Notes: generated by a model from the letters alone, not told the origin. A DNA stretch of 28,269 nt from Cytophagales bacterium (GCA_003500135.1 DNTA01000261.1:1-28269); one strand, 5' to 3'. Counted from the first letter of the stretch, positions 1 to 9,144 are shown. Made by a program: numbers and translations.

Positions 1-80
1 TGCATTACTAATGCAGATGAAACTCGTTTTTTTAATAATAGGATTTTTGAATGCGTTTGCATCGCATGGCTGATGAGAAA

Positions 81-95
81 GGCGTTTGTAACGCC
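81..95 (-). terminator. possible weak terminator after the DUF983 gene
   Basis: A perfect 6-bp hairpin (GGCGTT, 3-nt loop, AACGCC) lies about 30 bp beyond the stop of the DUF983 gene. On the minus strand it is followed only by TTTCTC, so the T-tract is poor. It may be a weak terminator or a chance hairpin. Confidence 0.3.
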
Positions 96-124
96 CGAAT
101 AAATTTTACACCAAAAACGACCAT

Positions 125-511
125 TCAACTCCTTTTCTTCCGCTTACTTCCGAAAGCATACAGCATCATAGCCCTTGACAGCCGGAATATCCATGGCGAA
201 AGCAGTAGGGGAGGCAGAAAAACGGAAACGAAGGTCTTCCACAGCTCATCGGGATCGACCAATACCTCAAACGCTACACCGGCGGTGACCATCAGGGCTA
301 CATTCATGGCATAGCTGAAGTACATGGCGCCAAAGTAAAAGCCCGGCTCAGGGTTGAAATCGTAACCGCAATTGGGGCATCTCGGATACATCTTTAAAAA
401 TTTGCCCAGGTGCAGGGTGGAATATTCGAACATGTTGGCCTCTCCGCAATTGGGACACTTGGTCTGCAACAAGTCTTTTAAAACACGGGAGTTTCCGCCT
501 GCTTTTTTCAT
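125..511 (-). CDS. DUF983 family zinc-ribbon membrane protein
   Basis: Small inner-membrane protein of unknown function (128 aa from the chosen start). Two CPNCG knuckles (Cys19/Cys22 and Cys45/Cys48) form a zinc-ribbon-like N-terminus. The segment NPEPGFYFGAMYFSYAMNV, typical of DUF983, then leads into two hydrophobic helices at about 61-85 and 92-118, followed by a basic tail (GSKRKKRS). The ATG at 511 is preferred over the upstream ATG at 538, which would add nine residues (MCFSRYFYG) that do not look like part of the family. The gene stands alone downstream of the HTH gene and is separated from it by a terminator. Family assignment is confident; no function is known. Confidence 0.85.
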   Translation of the reverse strand: MKKAGGNSRVLKDLLQTKCPNCGEANMFEYSTLHLGKFLKMYPRCPNCGYDFNPEPGFYFGAMYFSYAMNVALMVTAGVAFEVLVDPDELWKTFVSVFLPPLLLSPWIFRLSRAMMLYAFGSKRKKRS

Positions 512-570
512 GCCGTAAAAATAACGGCTGAAGCACACCTTTCAAGGATTTTTGTTACATAATTGGATAT

Positions 571-613
571 AAAAATAAAGGCTGGTCACCGATAATCAGT
601 TCACAGCCTTTAT
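571..613 (-). terminator. rho-independent terminator after the HTH gene
   Basis: Ten-bp perfect inverted repeat (575-584 ATAAAGGCTG with 604-613 CAGCCTTTAT) around a 19-nt loop. On the minus strand it is followed by TTTTATATCC. It starts 3 bp past the stop codon of the upstream HTH gene and separates it from the DUF983 gene. Confidence 0.65.
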
Positions 614-615
614 GA

Positions 616-1365
616 TTACTCTTTCATCGACCACTCCGCCGGCCAGGGCATGGTGGCATTGGACATTTCATTTTCTATTACCCATTCACGGCCTTCTTTG
701 CGCCACTGGCTAAGGTAGGCGCCATGAATTTCCTGGTCGTTTCCGATACGAATCTTCCATGACCCCCGGTCTACCAGGGTTTTGTTGTCTACAACCAGTT
801 TTTCCGACTGGTTTTCAATCATTTTAAATCCCTGCTGGTGCATCCATACATAATAATTCCGAATTTGTGCTTTTCCAACTACAGAAGGCGCCCCGCCGGG
901 AGAAATACTGGCGCTTTCATGATACAGGGTCATCAGCGAATCGATCTGGCCATCGTTAAACCAGCGCATCATATTGCTGTTTTTGGTTTCAATTTCTGCC
1001 TTTAGCCGGGCATTGTTTTGCGCCTGGCTGTCCATGCCGGTCAATAAGAATACCAGCAGAAGCGATACAAAAGGCGCCGATAAAATCATTACTTTTTTCA
1101 TTGTGTTCGTTTTTAAATTAAACAGATCTAAAAATTGATGGTAAATCTGTTCTGGCATGCCGGAACTTATGATCCCCGATGAATACCGGTAGTCGAGACC
1201 TTCAAAGATCATTTTGATCGTATAGCTACGGGGAAATACCTCGGCCGATTCTATGCGTTGTACCGTGCGTATACTTACATTACACTTTTCGGCAAGTTCT
1301 TCCTGGGTCAATCCTTTGGCTTGCCTTAGGGTGGCGATCTTTTTTCCCAATTCCGGTTGTTTCAT
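616..1365 (-). CDS. XRE-type HTH regulator fused to a membrane-anchored NTF2/SnoaL-like domain
   Basis: 249 aa in one reading frame with three parts. Residues about 4-57 are an XRE/Cro helix-turn-helix (LRQAKGLTQEELAEKC, then NVSIRTVQRIESAEVFP). Residues 89-115 (MKKVMILSAPF... to ...DSQAQ) look exactly like a secretory signal peptide or single membrane helix. Residues about 118-249 resemble the DUF4440/SnoaL NTF2-like fold, including WFNDGQIDSLMTLYHESASI and a Trp-rich end. The ATG at 1365 is used because the two codons before it begin with TTG. One reading is a one-pass membrane regulator with a periplasmic ligand-binding domain. The other is that the internal ATG at 1101 starts a separate secreted NTF2-like protein. 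No catalytic residues are claimed. Confidence 0.75.
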   Translation of the reverse strand: MKQPELGKKIATLRQAKGLTQEELAEKCNVSIRTVQRIESAEVFPRSYTIKMIFEGLDYRYSSGIISSGMPEQIYHQFLDLFNLKTNTMKKVMILSAPFVSLLLVFLLTGMDSQAQNNARLKAEIETKNSNMMRWFNDGQIDSLMTLYHESASISPGGAPSVVGKAQIRNYYVWMHQQGFKMIENQSEKLVVDNKTLVDRGSWKIRIGNDQEIHGAYLSQWRKEGREWVIENEMSNATMPWPAEWSMKE

Positions 1366-1383
1366 CTTCAATCAATGTTTAAG

Positions 1384-1415
1384 CAAGATTATCAAAGCCT
1401 TTTTATTATTGCAAA
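1384..1415 (-). promoter_or_regulatory. candidate Bacteroidota promoter for the HTH gene
   Basis: On the minus strand, TTTG (1415-1412), a 20-nt spacer and TAATCTTG (1391-1384) match the Bacteroidota sigma consensus TTTG-N19/20-TAnnTTTG with one mismatch. The predicted start would leave a 5' leader of only about 12 nt before the ATG at 1365. Confidence 0.35.
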
Positions 1416-1529
1416 AAAATCGGGCGTCCTTCTTACGCCACTTGTACGACATTTAGCCGTCAATTTATAAACAATTGATTTACAATGCTTTGTTTCGTGT
1501 AAATTAAAATATTTACCATTTGTTATTTT

Positions 1530-1569
1530 TCATAAAAAATAAAACCCCGGCGATGTATCGTCACCGGGG
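1530..1569 (-). terminator. rho-independent terminator of the TonB receptor/DUF4249 operon
   Basis: GC-rich hairpin: CCCCGG (1545-1550) pairs with CCGGGG (1564-1569), and the inner GATG/CGTC pairing gives a stem of about 11 pairs with one mismatch and a 3-nt loop. On the minus strand it is followed by TTTTATTTTTT. It lies 56 bp past the stop of the DUF4249 gene. Confidence 0.85.
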
Positions 1570-1625
1570 ATAAATCAATGCGTAGCTTTCAGGCTTGTAG
1601 TTTTTGCAGGACTAAAATGATTGCA

Positions 1626-2486
1626 TTATCTTCTTTTCGTTTCCGGGTCGCCCACCACAATTTCTTCAGCCGATATGGCAGATACCTGGAAAAAGCCAAC
1701 GGCGTTGGCCCCTTCAATATTACTGGCCGGGTTGGCAGGTATACCACTGAACATTCCGCCATCGCTGTTGATCAACTGGTCCAGATCGAAGTAGTATTTA
1801 AATGCGGTAGGCGTGAGGCTATACATTTCAAAGCGGGCTGTATCCTCCAGGCTGTACAGCGACGGCCCCGACAGGTCATTGATCTCTTCACCCAAACCAA
1901 TATCATCTGAATAAAATACTCCGGTTTCGGAATCGAAGCGCTCGATGGTGTCATTTCTGTAAAATTTGAACAGGTAGAAGTCTTCGGTTTCTTTTGGCTC
2001 ACGTGCATAAGTCAGTACTTCATAGATGTAATCATCGTCCTTGGGTTCCAAAAAGAAAGATTCACTTTCGCGCCATCGCAAACTGTCAATAGCTGCAATA
2101 AAGCGCAATGTGTCAGTTGCTGTGATCGTCTGTCCGTCAATGGTAACATTCAGCGTGTAAACTTTGCCGACCTCTCCTGCAAAAGGAGGGCTCGGCCGGT
2201 ACAGGGAGTCTTCTTCCTGGTAAAAATAGGGGTAGGTATTTCCTTCATTGTCCTGTACCTGCACCTCTGCATTCGTAATCACCGGAGCGCGGCCTTCATA
2301 ATAAAAATCCACCGATCGCGATAATCTAACGTGATTGTAAGCCATACTATCGGTTAGCAAAGCATCTACTACGACTACCGGAGGCGCCTGCTCCAGGTCG
2401 AGCTGTATAGTTTCTTCGCACCCCCAACACAGGGCCCCGAAGAAAGTGATCATTATGAGGGTAATTCTTATATATAAACTTTTCAT
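1626..2486 (-). CDS. DUF4249 family outer-membrane-associated lipoprotein
   Basis: 286-aa predicted lipoprotein. A hydrophobic leader ends in a lipobox-like LCWGC with lipidation Cys23. The mature start (EETIQLDLEQAPPVVVVDALLTD) and the following pattern (HVRLSRSVDFY, NAEVQVQDNEGNTYPY, YTLNVTIDGQTITATDTL) are typical of DUF4249, a Bacteroidota family encoded beside TonB-dependent receptors. It follows the receptor gene after only 6 bp, so the two are surely co-transcribed. By analogy with SusC/SusD pairs it may be the surface accessory protein of the transporter; the ligand cannot be told from sequence. Family confident, role inferred. Confidence 0.85.
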   Translation of the reverse strand: MKSLYIRITLIMITFFGALCWGCEETIQLDLEQAPPVVVVDALLTDSMAYNHVRLSRSVDFYYEGRAPVITNAEVQVQDNEGNTYPYFYQEEDSLYRPSPPFAGEVGKVYTLNVTIDGQTITATDTLRFIAAIDSLRWRESESFFLEPKDDDYIYEVLTYAREPKETEDFYLFKFYRNDTIERFDSETGVFYSDDIGLGEEINDLSGPSLYSLEDTARFEMYSLTPTAFKYYFDLDQLINSDGGMFSGIPANPASNIEGANAVGFFQVSAISAEEIVVGDPETKRR

Positions 2487-2492
2487 GGTGGC

Positions 2493-4865
2493 TTAAAACT
2501 TAAAATTATAGGTGACTGATGGTAAAAACTGAAAAAGATAGATCATTCTGGCTTCCTTGCGAATGGGTTGAAAAATGTTACCATCGCCATCGGCGGCCAG
2601 TCTTGTATAAATGGTAAAAGGATTCTTGCGTCCGTACAAGTTATATATCGAGAATACCCAGCTGCCCTGCCATCTACGATTTTTATTCTTTCGTGGCGTC
2701 AGCGTGGCCGACAAGTCCATTCTGTGATAGTCGGGCAGTCTGTATCCATTGCGTTCCGTAATGATGTCCGTGACATAACCATCGAATTCATATCGCCCTG
2801 CCGGCACTGTCAGGGGTCGTCCGGAACCATATACCCAATTGGCGCCAAAGGCCCATTTATCATTCAGTTCGTAGGTGCCTACTATAGAAATGCTGTGGCG
2901 GCGGTCGAAATTGGCCGGAAATTCGAGGTCATTGTTCACCGTCGGGATCTGGCGCATCGTTTTGCTGTAGGTGTAGGCGAAAGAGCCCGTGAGCGGTCCT
3001 CTGTTTTTTACAAGAAAGAATTCCAGTCCGTACGAATACGAATCGCCCTGACGGAATTCAGTGGCTATGTCCTGATTCAAAAAAACCTGGGCATTATCGG
3101 CAAAGTCGGTTACATCGTACATCCATTTATAATAGGCTTCTATTGACAATTCGTAAGTGTTTTCCCTGTAATTCTTAAAAATGCCGGCAGCAATCTGATC
3201 GGCCTTTTGAGGTCTGAGGTAGGGTGAGCTGGGTTGCCAGGTGTTAAAAGGCACCGGCACGGTAGAGTTGCTCATCAGGTGTACATTTTGTACCATCCGG
3301 TTGTACGACACCTTTACAGATGAATTGGCATTCAGCATGTAACGCGCCGCAAAGCGTGGTTCCAGATTGAAAAAGTCTTCAATAACTTCCAGGTCATCGT
3401 ATTCTATCTCTTCATATTTTGGGTTGATATTGTTTTGCGGATCTTCATAATCTCGGAAAGTAAAAGGCCCTATATTTTGGAAATAGGATAGTCGAAGTCC
3501 GTATTGGAAACTTAACCGGTCGCTGATGTCCTGGTCATTACTGATATACAAGCTATGATCCAGCCCAAACATTTTTTCCAGTTGCAATTCTGTAAATATC
3601 GAAGTAGGCGAATTGGGCTCTAATCTTCCGGGACTGAAACGCAGGTAAGCGCCCTGGTAGCCGAATTCAATGTTGTTTTTTGGGTTGAGAAAATAGGAAA
3701 AATCGAGTTTGAACTGCGCCTGCTGCAGGTTGGCCGTCCATTGCAAGCCCTGCACTGGGTCTTTCAGCTCCAGCCCGTAATCGAAATTGCTGAAAATCAC
3801 CGAAGTATTGGAAAAGAGCTTATCGCTGAAGAGGTGGTTCCAGCGCAGCGTAAAGGTAGTATTGCCCCAGTCAAAACCTGCGTCTTCACCGAAGTTAAAG
3901 TTGTCGCGACCGAAATATCCGGCGGCAAACAAGCGGTTTTTATTGCTGATCTTCCAGTTTACTTTGGCATTGATATCGTAAAAGTAGACCAGGTTGCTGC
4001 TTACGTCTTCGTTATTTGATAACCTTTGAAATACATCGACATATGACCTTCTGCCCGAGATCAAATAAGAGGCTTTATCTTTTTTTATGGGTCCTTCCAG
4101 CATCAACCGGCTGGCCAGTGTTCCTATGCCACCTTTCATTCCAAAGCGCTTATTATTACCATCAATTGTCCTTACATCAAGAAGAGAGGATAAACGGCCT
4201 CCGTAGCGGGCAGGTATACCTCCTTTATATAATTCGGAGCTCTTGATCACATCGGAATTGAATACCGAAAAAAGTCCGAAGAGGTGGGAGGCATCATATA
4301 CGGGCGCTTCATCGATAATGATCAGGTTTTGATCTGAGCTTCCTCCACGCACAAAATAGGCGCTCGTCCCTTCTCCGGCTGAAATAACACCGGGCTGCAT
4401 CTGGATCGATTTGATTATGTCGGGTTCGCCAAAAAGCGAGGGCAGGCGCTTGATCTGTTCCAGGTTAAGGTTGACGGTACTCATAGAGATATCCCTCACG
4501 TTTTCATCTAAACGAGTAGAAGAGATCACAACCTCTTCCAGGCCTACCACCTCAGGCGAAAGTTCAATATTAATAGATGTGCCCTCTTCGGTTAAATCGA
4601 TGTCTTTTGTCACGCTCTCATATCCAAGGTAGGTGAATTTTACCTCATAAGTACCTTGTGGGATAGTTAGCGAATAAAATCCATAGGGGTTGGTCACTGC
4701 GCCACTGCCAAGTGAAGATACGTACACGTTAACACCGATAAGCTCTTCACCCGTTTCGGCATCTTTCACATATCCGCTTAGCGTACCACTGCTTTGAGCA
4801 CTACTTGTACTGACCGTACCCAGCCATATAATCAGGCACAGTCCCAGTAAGTGTTTGGTTGACAT
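2493..4865 (-). CDS. TonB-dependent receptor with carboxypeptidase-regulatory-like domain
   Basis: 790-aa outer-membrane active transporter. Signal peptide 1-24 ends at SSAQ. Residues about 28-110 are a CarboxypepD-regulatory-like beta-sandwich (SGYVKDAETGEELIGVNVYV, then YEVKFTYLGYES). Residues about 115-230 are the plug domain, with QPGVISAGEGTSAYFVRGGS, NLIIIDEAPVYD and KGGIPARYGGRLSSLLDVR. The rest is a 22-strand-type beta barrel ending in the C-terminal Phe of ...TYNFKF that is typical for outer-membrane insertion. Length and architecture match the family that pairs with DUF4249 rather than true SusC. Energised by TonB-ExbBD encoded elsewhere. Substrate unknown. A TAnnTTTG promoter box lies about 45 bp upstream. 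Confidence 0.93.
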   Translation of the reverse strand: MSTKHLLGLCLIIWLGTVSTSSAQSSGTLSGYVKDAETGEELIGVNVYVSSLGSGAVTNPYGFYSLTIPQGTYEVKFTYLGYESVTKDIDLTEEGTSINIELSPEVVGLEEVVISSTRLDENVRDISMSTVNLNLEQIKRLPSLFGEPDIIKSIQMQPGVISAGEGTSAYFVRGGSSDQNLIIIDEAPVYDASHLFGLFSVFNSDVIKSSELYKGGIPARYGGRLSSLLDVRTIDGNNKRFGMKGGIGTLASRLMLEGPIKKDKASYLISGRRSYVDVFQRLSNNEDVSSNLVYFYDINAKVNWKISNKNRLFAAGYFGRDNFNFGEDAGFDWGNTTFTLRWNHLFSDKLFSNTSVIFSNFDYGLELKDPVQGLQWTANLQQAQFKLDFSYFLNPKNNIEFGYQGAYLRFSPGRLEPNSPTSIFTELQLEKMFGLDHSLYISNDQDISDRLSFQYGLRLSYFQNIGPFTFRDYEDPQNNINPKYEEIEYDDLEVIEDFFNLEPRFAARYMLNANSSVKVSYNRMVQNVHLMSNSTVPVPFNTWQPSSPYLRPQKADQIAAGIFKNYRENTYELSIEAYYKWMYDVTDFADNAQVFLNQDIATEFRQGDSYSYGLEFFLVKNRGPLTGSFAYTYSKTMRQIPTVNNDLEFPANFDRRHSISIVGTYELNDKWAFGANWVYGSGRPLTVPAGRYEFDGYVTDIITERNGYRLPDYHRMDLSATLTPRKNKNRRWQGSWVFSIYNLYGRKNPFTIYTRLAADGDGNIFQPIRKEARMIYLFQFLPSVTYNFKF

Positions 4866-4908
4866 TTGGTCTACGATTTTCTGATGTTGAAAAAAAGTGT
4901 AATCAGCT

Positions 4909-4916
4909 CAAAGGTA
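4909..4916 (-). promoter_or_regulatory. candidate -7 promoter box for the TonB receptor operon
   Basis: On the minus strand, TACCTTTG is an exact match to the Bacteroidota -7 consensus TAnnTTTG, 43 bp upstream of the receptor ATG. No good TTTG -33 element sits at the expected distance, so the call rests on the -7 box and its position. Confidence 0.45.
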
Positions 4917-5022
4917 TAACAAATTACGTAAAATAATTGTCTTCGTATGTTGAAAATTCCTTTAATTGGATAATTCGCTGTGCAAAAGGGGATTTAATAT
5001 GACAAGTGGAGCCCTTCGACGA

Positions 5023-5754
5023 CTACTTTAACACCACATTTTTAAGGTCAATTTCAGAAAGCTTTTCCAGCTTTCCCTGCTCATACATTTGGGGTAGCTG
5101 ATCGAGTGGGGTATTTAGATCTTCCACTTTATAGTTGTCGTAGTCATTCAGCAGTAAACCTGCGGCTAGATGGCGGTTAGTGACGACCCGGAACCTGATG
5201 CCTCCTTCGTTTACATGATACAAATACGCCAGATAATCCAGTTTTGCCGTTTCAGTATGAAACCAGTACATAAATTCATCTTCATAATCCTGCCCTCCGC
5301 CTTCCTCGTCAAAGGTTACTTTAACCTGGAAGTAAGGCTCGCCATCAATCATTACAATGCCCTCAACAAACTTATTGACCGCCTTATCATTTAGTCCGTA
5401 GGGGAGCAGGGCAAAGTAGATCACCGAGTTTACGCTATTGCTGTATTTCTGCTGGTCTTTATCACTTAAATTGACGGTGTCGCCATTCAATATACGAGTG
5501 AAGCCTTCATTGGACACAATATCGTGATATTGCCCGGTGCTGTCGCGCCAAATGCGATGGTATTGAAACACACCATCCTTTCTTTCCGCAATATAATGAC
5601 GGTCGCGAAAGTCAAACTCCAGTACCATATGGTCAAATTGATCACCTCCATGGGCTTTTATGGCCTGGTCCACAATAATTCTTGCTTCATCATTTGAAGT
5701 GGCACAGCCCGCCAGCGCTATCAGTAAAAGTGAAATATGTATTAAACGTGTCAT
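5023..5754 (-). CDS. DUF6503 family lipoprotein
   Basis: 243-aa predicted lipoprotein of unknown function. The leader MTRLIHISLLLIALAGCATS has a clear lipobox (LAGC, Cys17). The mature start (ARIIVDQAIKAHGGDQFDHMVLEFDFRDRHY) and the blocks HDIVSNEGFTRILNGDTV, VNSVIYFALLPYGLND and YWFHTETAKLDYLAYLYHVNEGGIRFR fit the DUF6503 family of Bacteroidota. Relatives are sometimes labelled aldolase in databases, which nothing in this sequence supports. The fold is likely an outer-membrane-lipoprotein-like beta structure that could bind a hydrophobic ligand (inference). It begins 62 bp after the stop of the large membrane TPR gene and may be the last gene of that operon. Confidence 0.75.
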   Translation of the reverse strand: MTRLIHISLLLIALAGCATSNDEARIIVDQAIKAHGGDQFDHMVLEFDFRDRHYIAERKDGVFQYHRIWRDSTGQYHDIVSNEGFTRILNGDTVNLSDKDQQKYSNSVNSVIYFALLPYGLNDKAVNKFVEGIVMIDGEPYFQVKVTFDEEGGGQDYEDEFMYWFHTETAKLDYLAYLYHVNEGGIRFRVVTNRHLAAGLLLNDYDNYKVEDLNTPLDQLPQMYEQGKLEKLSEIDLKNVVLK

Positions 5755-5816
5755 TTTTTCTTTTTGCGATATTCCGGTTTTTGCCTTTAGTGATATGCCA
5801 TGTTAACGACAATTAC

Positions 5817-8800
5817 TTAATTTGACCAATCATTTTCAGCATTATAAAGTTCAAGGGCTTCCTGGTATTCGGGCACAAAAGCATCGTATGCCTTTTTGTT
5901 AAATGTCCTTAGGTCTTCCATTCCATCCCTGGCATAGGCGCGCAACCCTACACGTATAGCCTGAAGTATATAAGCCTGATTGATCTGCACATCGTAAGGG
6001 TTGGTTTCAAGTGCCTGTATCAAAATTTCATAGGCAGCCTCCTGGTCCTTATTATAAAAATTGGCGTGGTAAACAGCAGATAATACAGCCTCTTCGACCA
6101 TGGCATTCCTTTGGCTGAGTTCAAGGTACATCTGATAAGCTTTGTTCAGGTCGCCCGCCACTTCTTCAATCCTTGCTGTGGCCAATTGTGCATATGGCCC
6201 CAAGGCAGGAAAGTTTTCTTCAATTTCTTTTCCGAGTTCTTCCAGCATTTTAGTGTCACTTTCCTGAAAATACAATAAGGTTAGCAAGCGCAGGTAGGGT
6301 TCATATACATAGTCCGCATTAAACTGACACCCCTCTGCCTTTACCAGCCATACTTTTACCATTTCATAGTCCTGATTGCGGTAGGCCCAATCGGCCAGCC
6401 ACACATAAGCAGCAGCTTTAATATTGTCATCCATGATGGTCAGGATAAAACCTTCCAGGATATCAATTGGCCAGTCCTCTGAGAAATAGCGAAGGAACAC
6501 ATACTTTTCTTCATCCGATATATCGGTAAGGGCGCTGATATTACTCGTACCGGCTAGCCTGATAATTTCTTCACCCATAGCCTTACCTTCGGTATCAGCC
6601 TGAATGATCCTGCGCCAAATGTCAAGGCCTTCATCAGTTTTACCGGCTTCAAGAAGGGAAAGGCCCCAGCCGGGAAGCGCTTTACCAAGCCCTTTTCGGA
6701 CGGCCTTTTCGTAGTTTTCAGCAGCGAGCATAGGTGCTCTGTGCTGCAGGGCAATATTGCCAAGGGTGTAAGCAAATACTCCTTCTCTAACCCCCTGCCT
6801 GGCCACCATGCTGCTCAGTGTAGCAACAGATTGGTTTACTTCCCCGCTTTTGGCAGATGCCACGGCCCCAACAAAGCGAAGGGGTTCCTCCATCCAGTAT
6901 GAGTTGCTTGCCTCGTAATAGGCTTTCATTTGTTGCCAAAATGAGCTATCGGCTAAGGGCGGACGGTTAAGCAAAACATTGTAATTGAAAACAAGTTCCT
7001 GCGGGCTTACCTTATCGGGATTGCCAAAACGGTAACCGGCCGAAGTATCGACGTTTACATAAGCCCTGTTGGCGAAAGTCAACAGATTGCTTCGATACGC
7101 CTTGTCATCGCTTTCTGACCAAATTTGAGCAAGGGTGTCGGTAGTAAATTCGTAGTTCTTTTGTGCCAGAAGACCAACCATATTGGTCCGGGCTTCATCA
7201 CGGCTTTTTCGCTTTGCCAGGGCATTTTCGAGGAAGTAAAAGGCAGAATCGGAAATGTCGGTGGCGCCAAATGCCAGTGCCAGATTGTTTTGCAGCGGTC
7301 CGCTTTCAGGGAATATTATGACGGCATTTTTCAACAGGAATAAACCGTCAAAAAACTGATCGCGATCCAGATAGCGCTGTGAAAGGTTGGCCATAGCATA
7401 TGGTGACGGGCGCTTCTCGATCGACTGCGCCAGATATCGGATTTCCTTTTTCTGATTGCCATCTTCATGTGCCAGGCTTGCCAGAGCATAGTTGGAGCGA
7501 TGGCTTTTTTGTCCCAAACCAACGGCTTGCTGGTAATAGTGTTCTGCCACGGCGCTGTTATCGGTAATCCTGTAAATGTCGCCTATGCCGGACAGGTACC
7601 CTGAAATTCCCTGTTGATAGGGTAACATTTGCGATACAAAAAACAAGGCTGCCACAGCGATGGTACCTGCAAAGCGAGAGGTGAAGTAAGGCATTCTGCT
7701 GGGTTTGTACATTACCTTCGACACCTGTTGGTTTTCATAAAGCAGCTGGATGAAGTTGGTAAGGATATAAAAGAAGAAGATAAGGCTGTAACCCAGCTGG
7801 CTGAATACGATGGCATCCTCTATCACTTCCAGCATGGCATCGTTGGCAGTGATAAAAAAGAAGGAGATGGTGTTTGTCGAGATAAATGCCAGAAGCAGAT
7901 AGACCACTGCTCCCTTGGTTTTGAAACGGAATATGTACTGATAGTTGACTTCGCGCTGGCGAAAACCCCATATTCCGGCAATGGTGTTGATGGCAAAAAG
8001 CCAGAAAGCATCGATCAAAGTAAGCTCCCATTCAATGATCCTTCTGTTGTACAAATACACTAACAGGGCGTTGCCCAGGTATAATATGCTGAAGATCAGA
8101 AAATGCGTCAGCGTATTTTTATCGCCCGAACGATTGTAGTAAGTGATCACGTTGAGTGCGCCGGCAATCACTTCATGGCCGATGAGCAGAGTGAAATAAA
8201 TGGTGATAAAAAGTGGCGCCAGAATTCCGTATTGCGCCCATTGAAATGCCGGCATTTGGGCTTCAGAAAGATAGAGCACTAAACCCGTCATAATGGCCCC
8301 GGCGAAAAGCATGAATCCCATACGTGTAGCCATAGAGGCATTATTGCGAAAGGCATGGAGGTAGTATCCCAGTGGCAATAAACATATCATGGGGATGATG
8401 AGCCCTGTTTTGTTGTATTGATCGAGCAACAATAAGTTTTCAAGCCGGAATGCGATGAATATAATGATCAGAAGCGCCGAGGCTACAATAAACCAAAAGC
8501 GCGAGCAGGTAGTGGCATAGGCATACAGGATTAATAATGATGACAGGAAAAGGGCGTAAAAAGCTATACTAAGCGTCGGATGAATTTCCAATGGGCCCGC
8601 CTCGAAATGCTGTTGGATGACAAATTGCTCCACATAAATCGGAATTTTGTTCAGTCCGACAAAAAACTCATCAAACAGTACCTGCTGAGGCCTTACAGTA
8701 GATATCACTTCCCAGTTTATGGAAAACCCTGTCCCTGTGCCATAAGCAATAAAATAAATGACCAGGGAAATCAACAGAACTGATAAAAGACTGATGTACC

Positions 8801-8852
8801 AGTACCTTTCCCTTTTTGGCCATTGGTTCCAGAATGGAATGTTTTCGAACAT
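5817..8852 (-). CDS. large polytopic membrane protein with C-terminal TPR domain
   Basis: 1011 aa, function not recognised. The N-terminal 420 residues carry about ten or eleven hydrophobic helices (for example YISLLSVLLISLVIYFIAYG, LSIAFYALFLSSLLILYAYA and FWFIVASALLIIIFIAF). From about residue 425 to the end come degenerate TPR-type helical pairs (YYQQAVGLGQKSHRSNYALA, SAFYFLENALAKRKS, AAENYEKAVRKGLGKALPGW, KAYQMYLELSQRNAMVEEAV). The plan resembles other bacterial proteins with a polytopic membrane half and a TPR half, some of them glycosyltransferase-like, but no catalytic motif is visible. The ATG lies 4 bp after the gatC stop, so it is co-transcribed with plsC and gatC. That suggests a role in the cell envelope or general growth, not a specific pathway. 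Confidence 0.85.
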   Translation of the reverse strand: MFENIPFWNQWPKRERYWYISLLSVLLISLVIYFIAYGTGTGFSINWEVISTVRPQQVLFDEFFVGLNKIPIYVEQFVIQQHFEAGPLEIHPTLSIAFYALFLSSLLILYAYATTCSRFWFIVASALLIIIFIAFRLENLLLLDQYNKTGLIIPMICLLPLGYYLHAFRNNASMATRMGFMLFAGAIMTGLVLYLSEAQMPAFQWAQYGILAPLFITIYFTLLIGHEVIAGALNVITYYNRSGDKNTLTHFLIFSILYLGNALLVYLYNRRIIEWELTLIDAFWLFAINTIAGIWGFRQREVNYQYIFRFKTKGAVVYLLLAFISTNTISFFFITANDAMLEVIEDAIVFSQLGYSLIFFFYILTNFIQLLYENQQVSKVMYKPSRMPYFTSRFAGTIAVAALFFVSQMLPYQQGISGYLSGIGDIYRITDNSAVAEHYYQQAVGLGQKSHRSNYALASLAHEDGNQKKEIRYLAQSIEKRPSPYAMANLSQRYLDRDQFFDGLFLLKNAVIIFPESGPLQNNLALAFGATDISDSAFYFLENALAKRKSRDEARTNMVGLLAQKNYEFTTDTLAQIWSESDDKAYRSNLLTFANRAYVNVDTSAGYRFGNPDKVSPQELVFNYNVLLNRPPLADSSFWQQMKAYYEASNSYWMEEPLRFVGAVASAKSGEVNQSVATLSSMVARQGVREGVFAYTLGNIALQHRAPMLAAENYEKAVRKGLGKALPGWGLSLLEAGKTDEGLDIWRRIIQADTEGKAMGEEIIRLAGTSNISALTDISDEEKYVFLRYFSEDWPIDILEGFILTIMDDNIKAAAYVWLADWAYRNQDYEMVKVWLVKAEGCQFNADYVYEPYLRLLTLLYFQESDTKMLEELGKEIEENFPALGPYAQLATARIEEVAGDLNKAYQMYLELSQRNAMVEEAVLSAVYHANFYNKDQEAAYEILIQALETNPYDVQINQAYILQAIRVGLRAYARDGMEDLRTFNKKAYDAFVPEYQEALELYNAENDWSN

Positions 8853-8856
8853 ATGT

Positions 8857-9144
8857 TTAATCTAAGAACTTGGGCACACGGAAAAAGCCTTCATCTTTTT
8901 TCGGTGCATTTTTTAATGCGCTATCATGTGGAAGCTGATTTTTTACTTCATCAGACCGGAATACGTTGGTCTCGAAAGACATGTTGGTGATGGGTTCCAC
9001 GCCTTCGGTATCTATCTCGTTAAGTTGCTCCACCCAGGTGAGGATTTCCTCCAGGTCTTTCATCATACCGGGCCCATCTTCTTCCCTGAGTTCAAGCCTG
9101 GCCAGGTGTGCCAATTTGTGGAGCGTATCTTTGTCTATTTTCAT
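8857..9144 (-). CDS. gatC: Asp-tRNA(Asn)/Glu-tRNA(Gln) amidotransferase subunit C
   Basis: GatC, the small scaffold subunit of the GatCAB amidotransferase, which converts misacylated Asp-tRNA(Asn) or Glu-tRNA(Gln) to the cognate amides in the cytoplasm. The 95 aa are full length for the family. It begins with the typical HKLAHLARLELREED helix and continues with EEILTWVEQLNEIDTEGVEP and the C-terminal belt region ending KDEGFFRVPKFLD. The gene is not beside gatA or gatB here. Its start lies inside the end of plsC (53-bp overlap in another frame) and it is 4 bp ahead of the membrane TPR gene, so the three genes are one tight transcription unit. Confidence 0.95.
   Translation of the reverse strand: MKIDKDTLHKLAHLARLELREEDGPGMMKDLEEILTWVEQLNEIDTEGVEPITNMSFETNVFRSDEVKNQLPHDSALKNAPKKDEGFFRVPKFLD

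Noticed and set aside
5023..5754. Deoxyribose-phosphate aldolase label sometimes attached to DUF6503 proteins
   Set aside because: The protein has a lipobox and no TIM-barrel or Schiff-base lysine motif; the name is not supported by the sequence.
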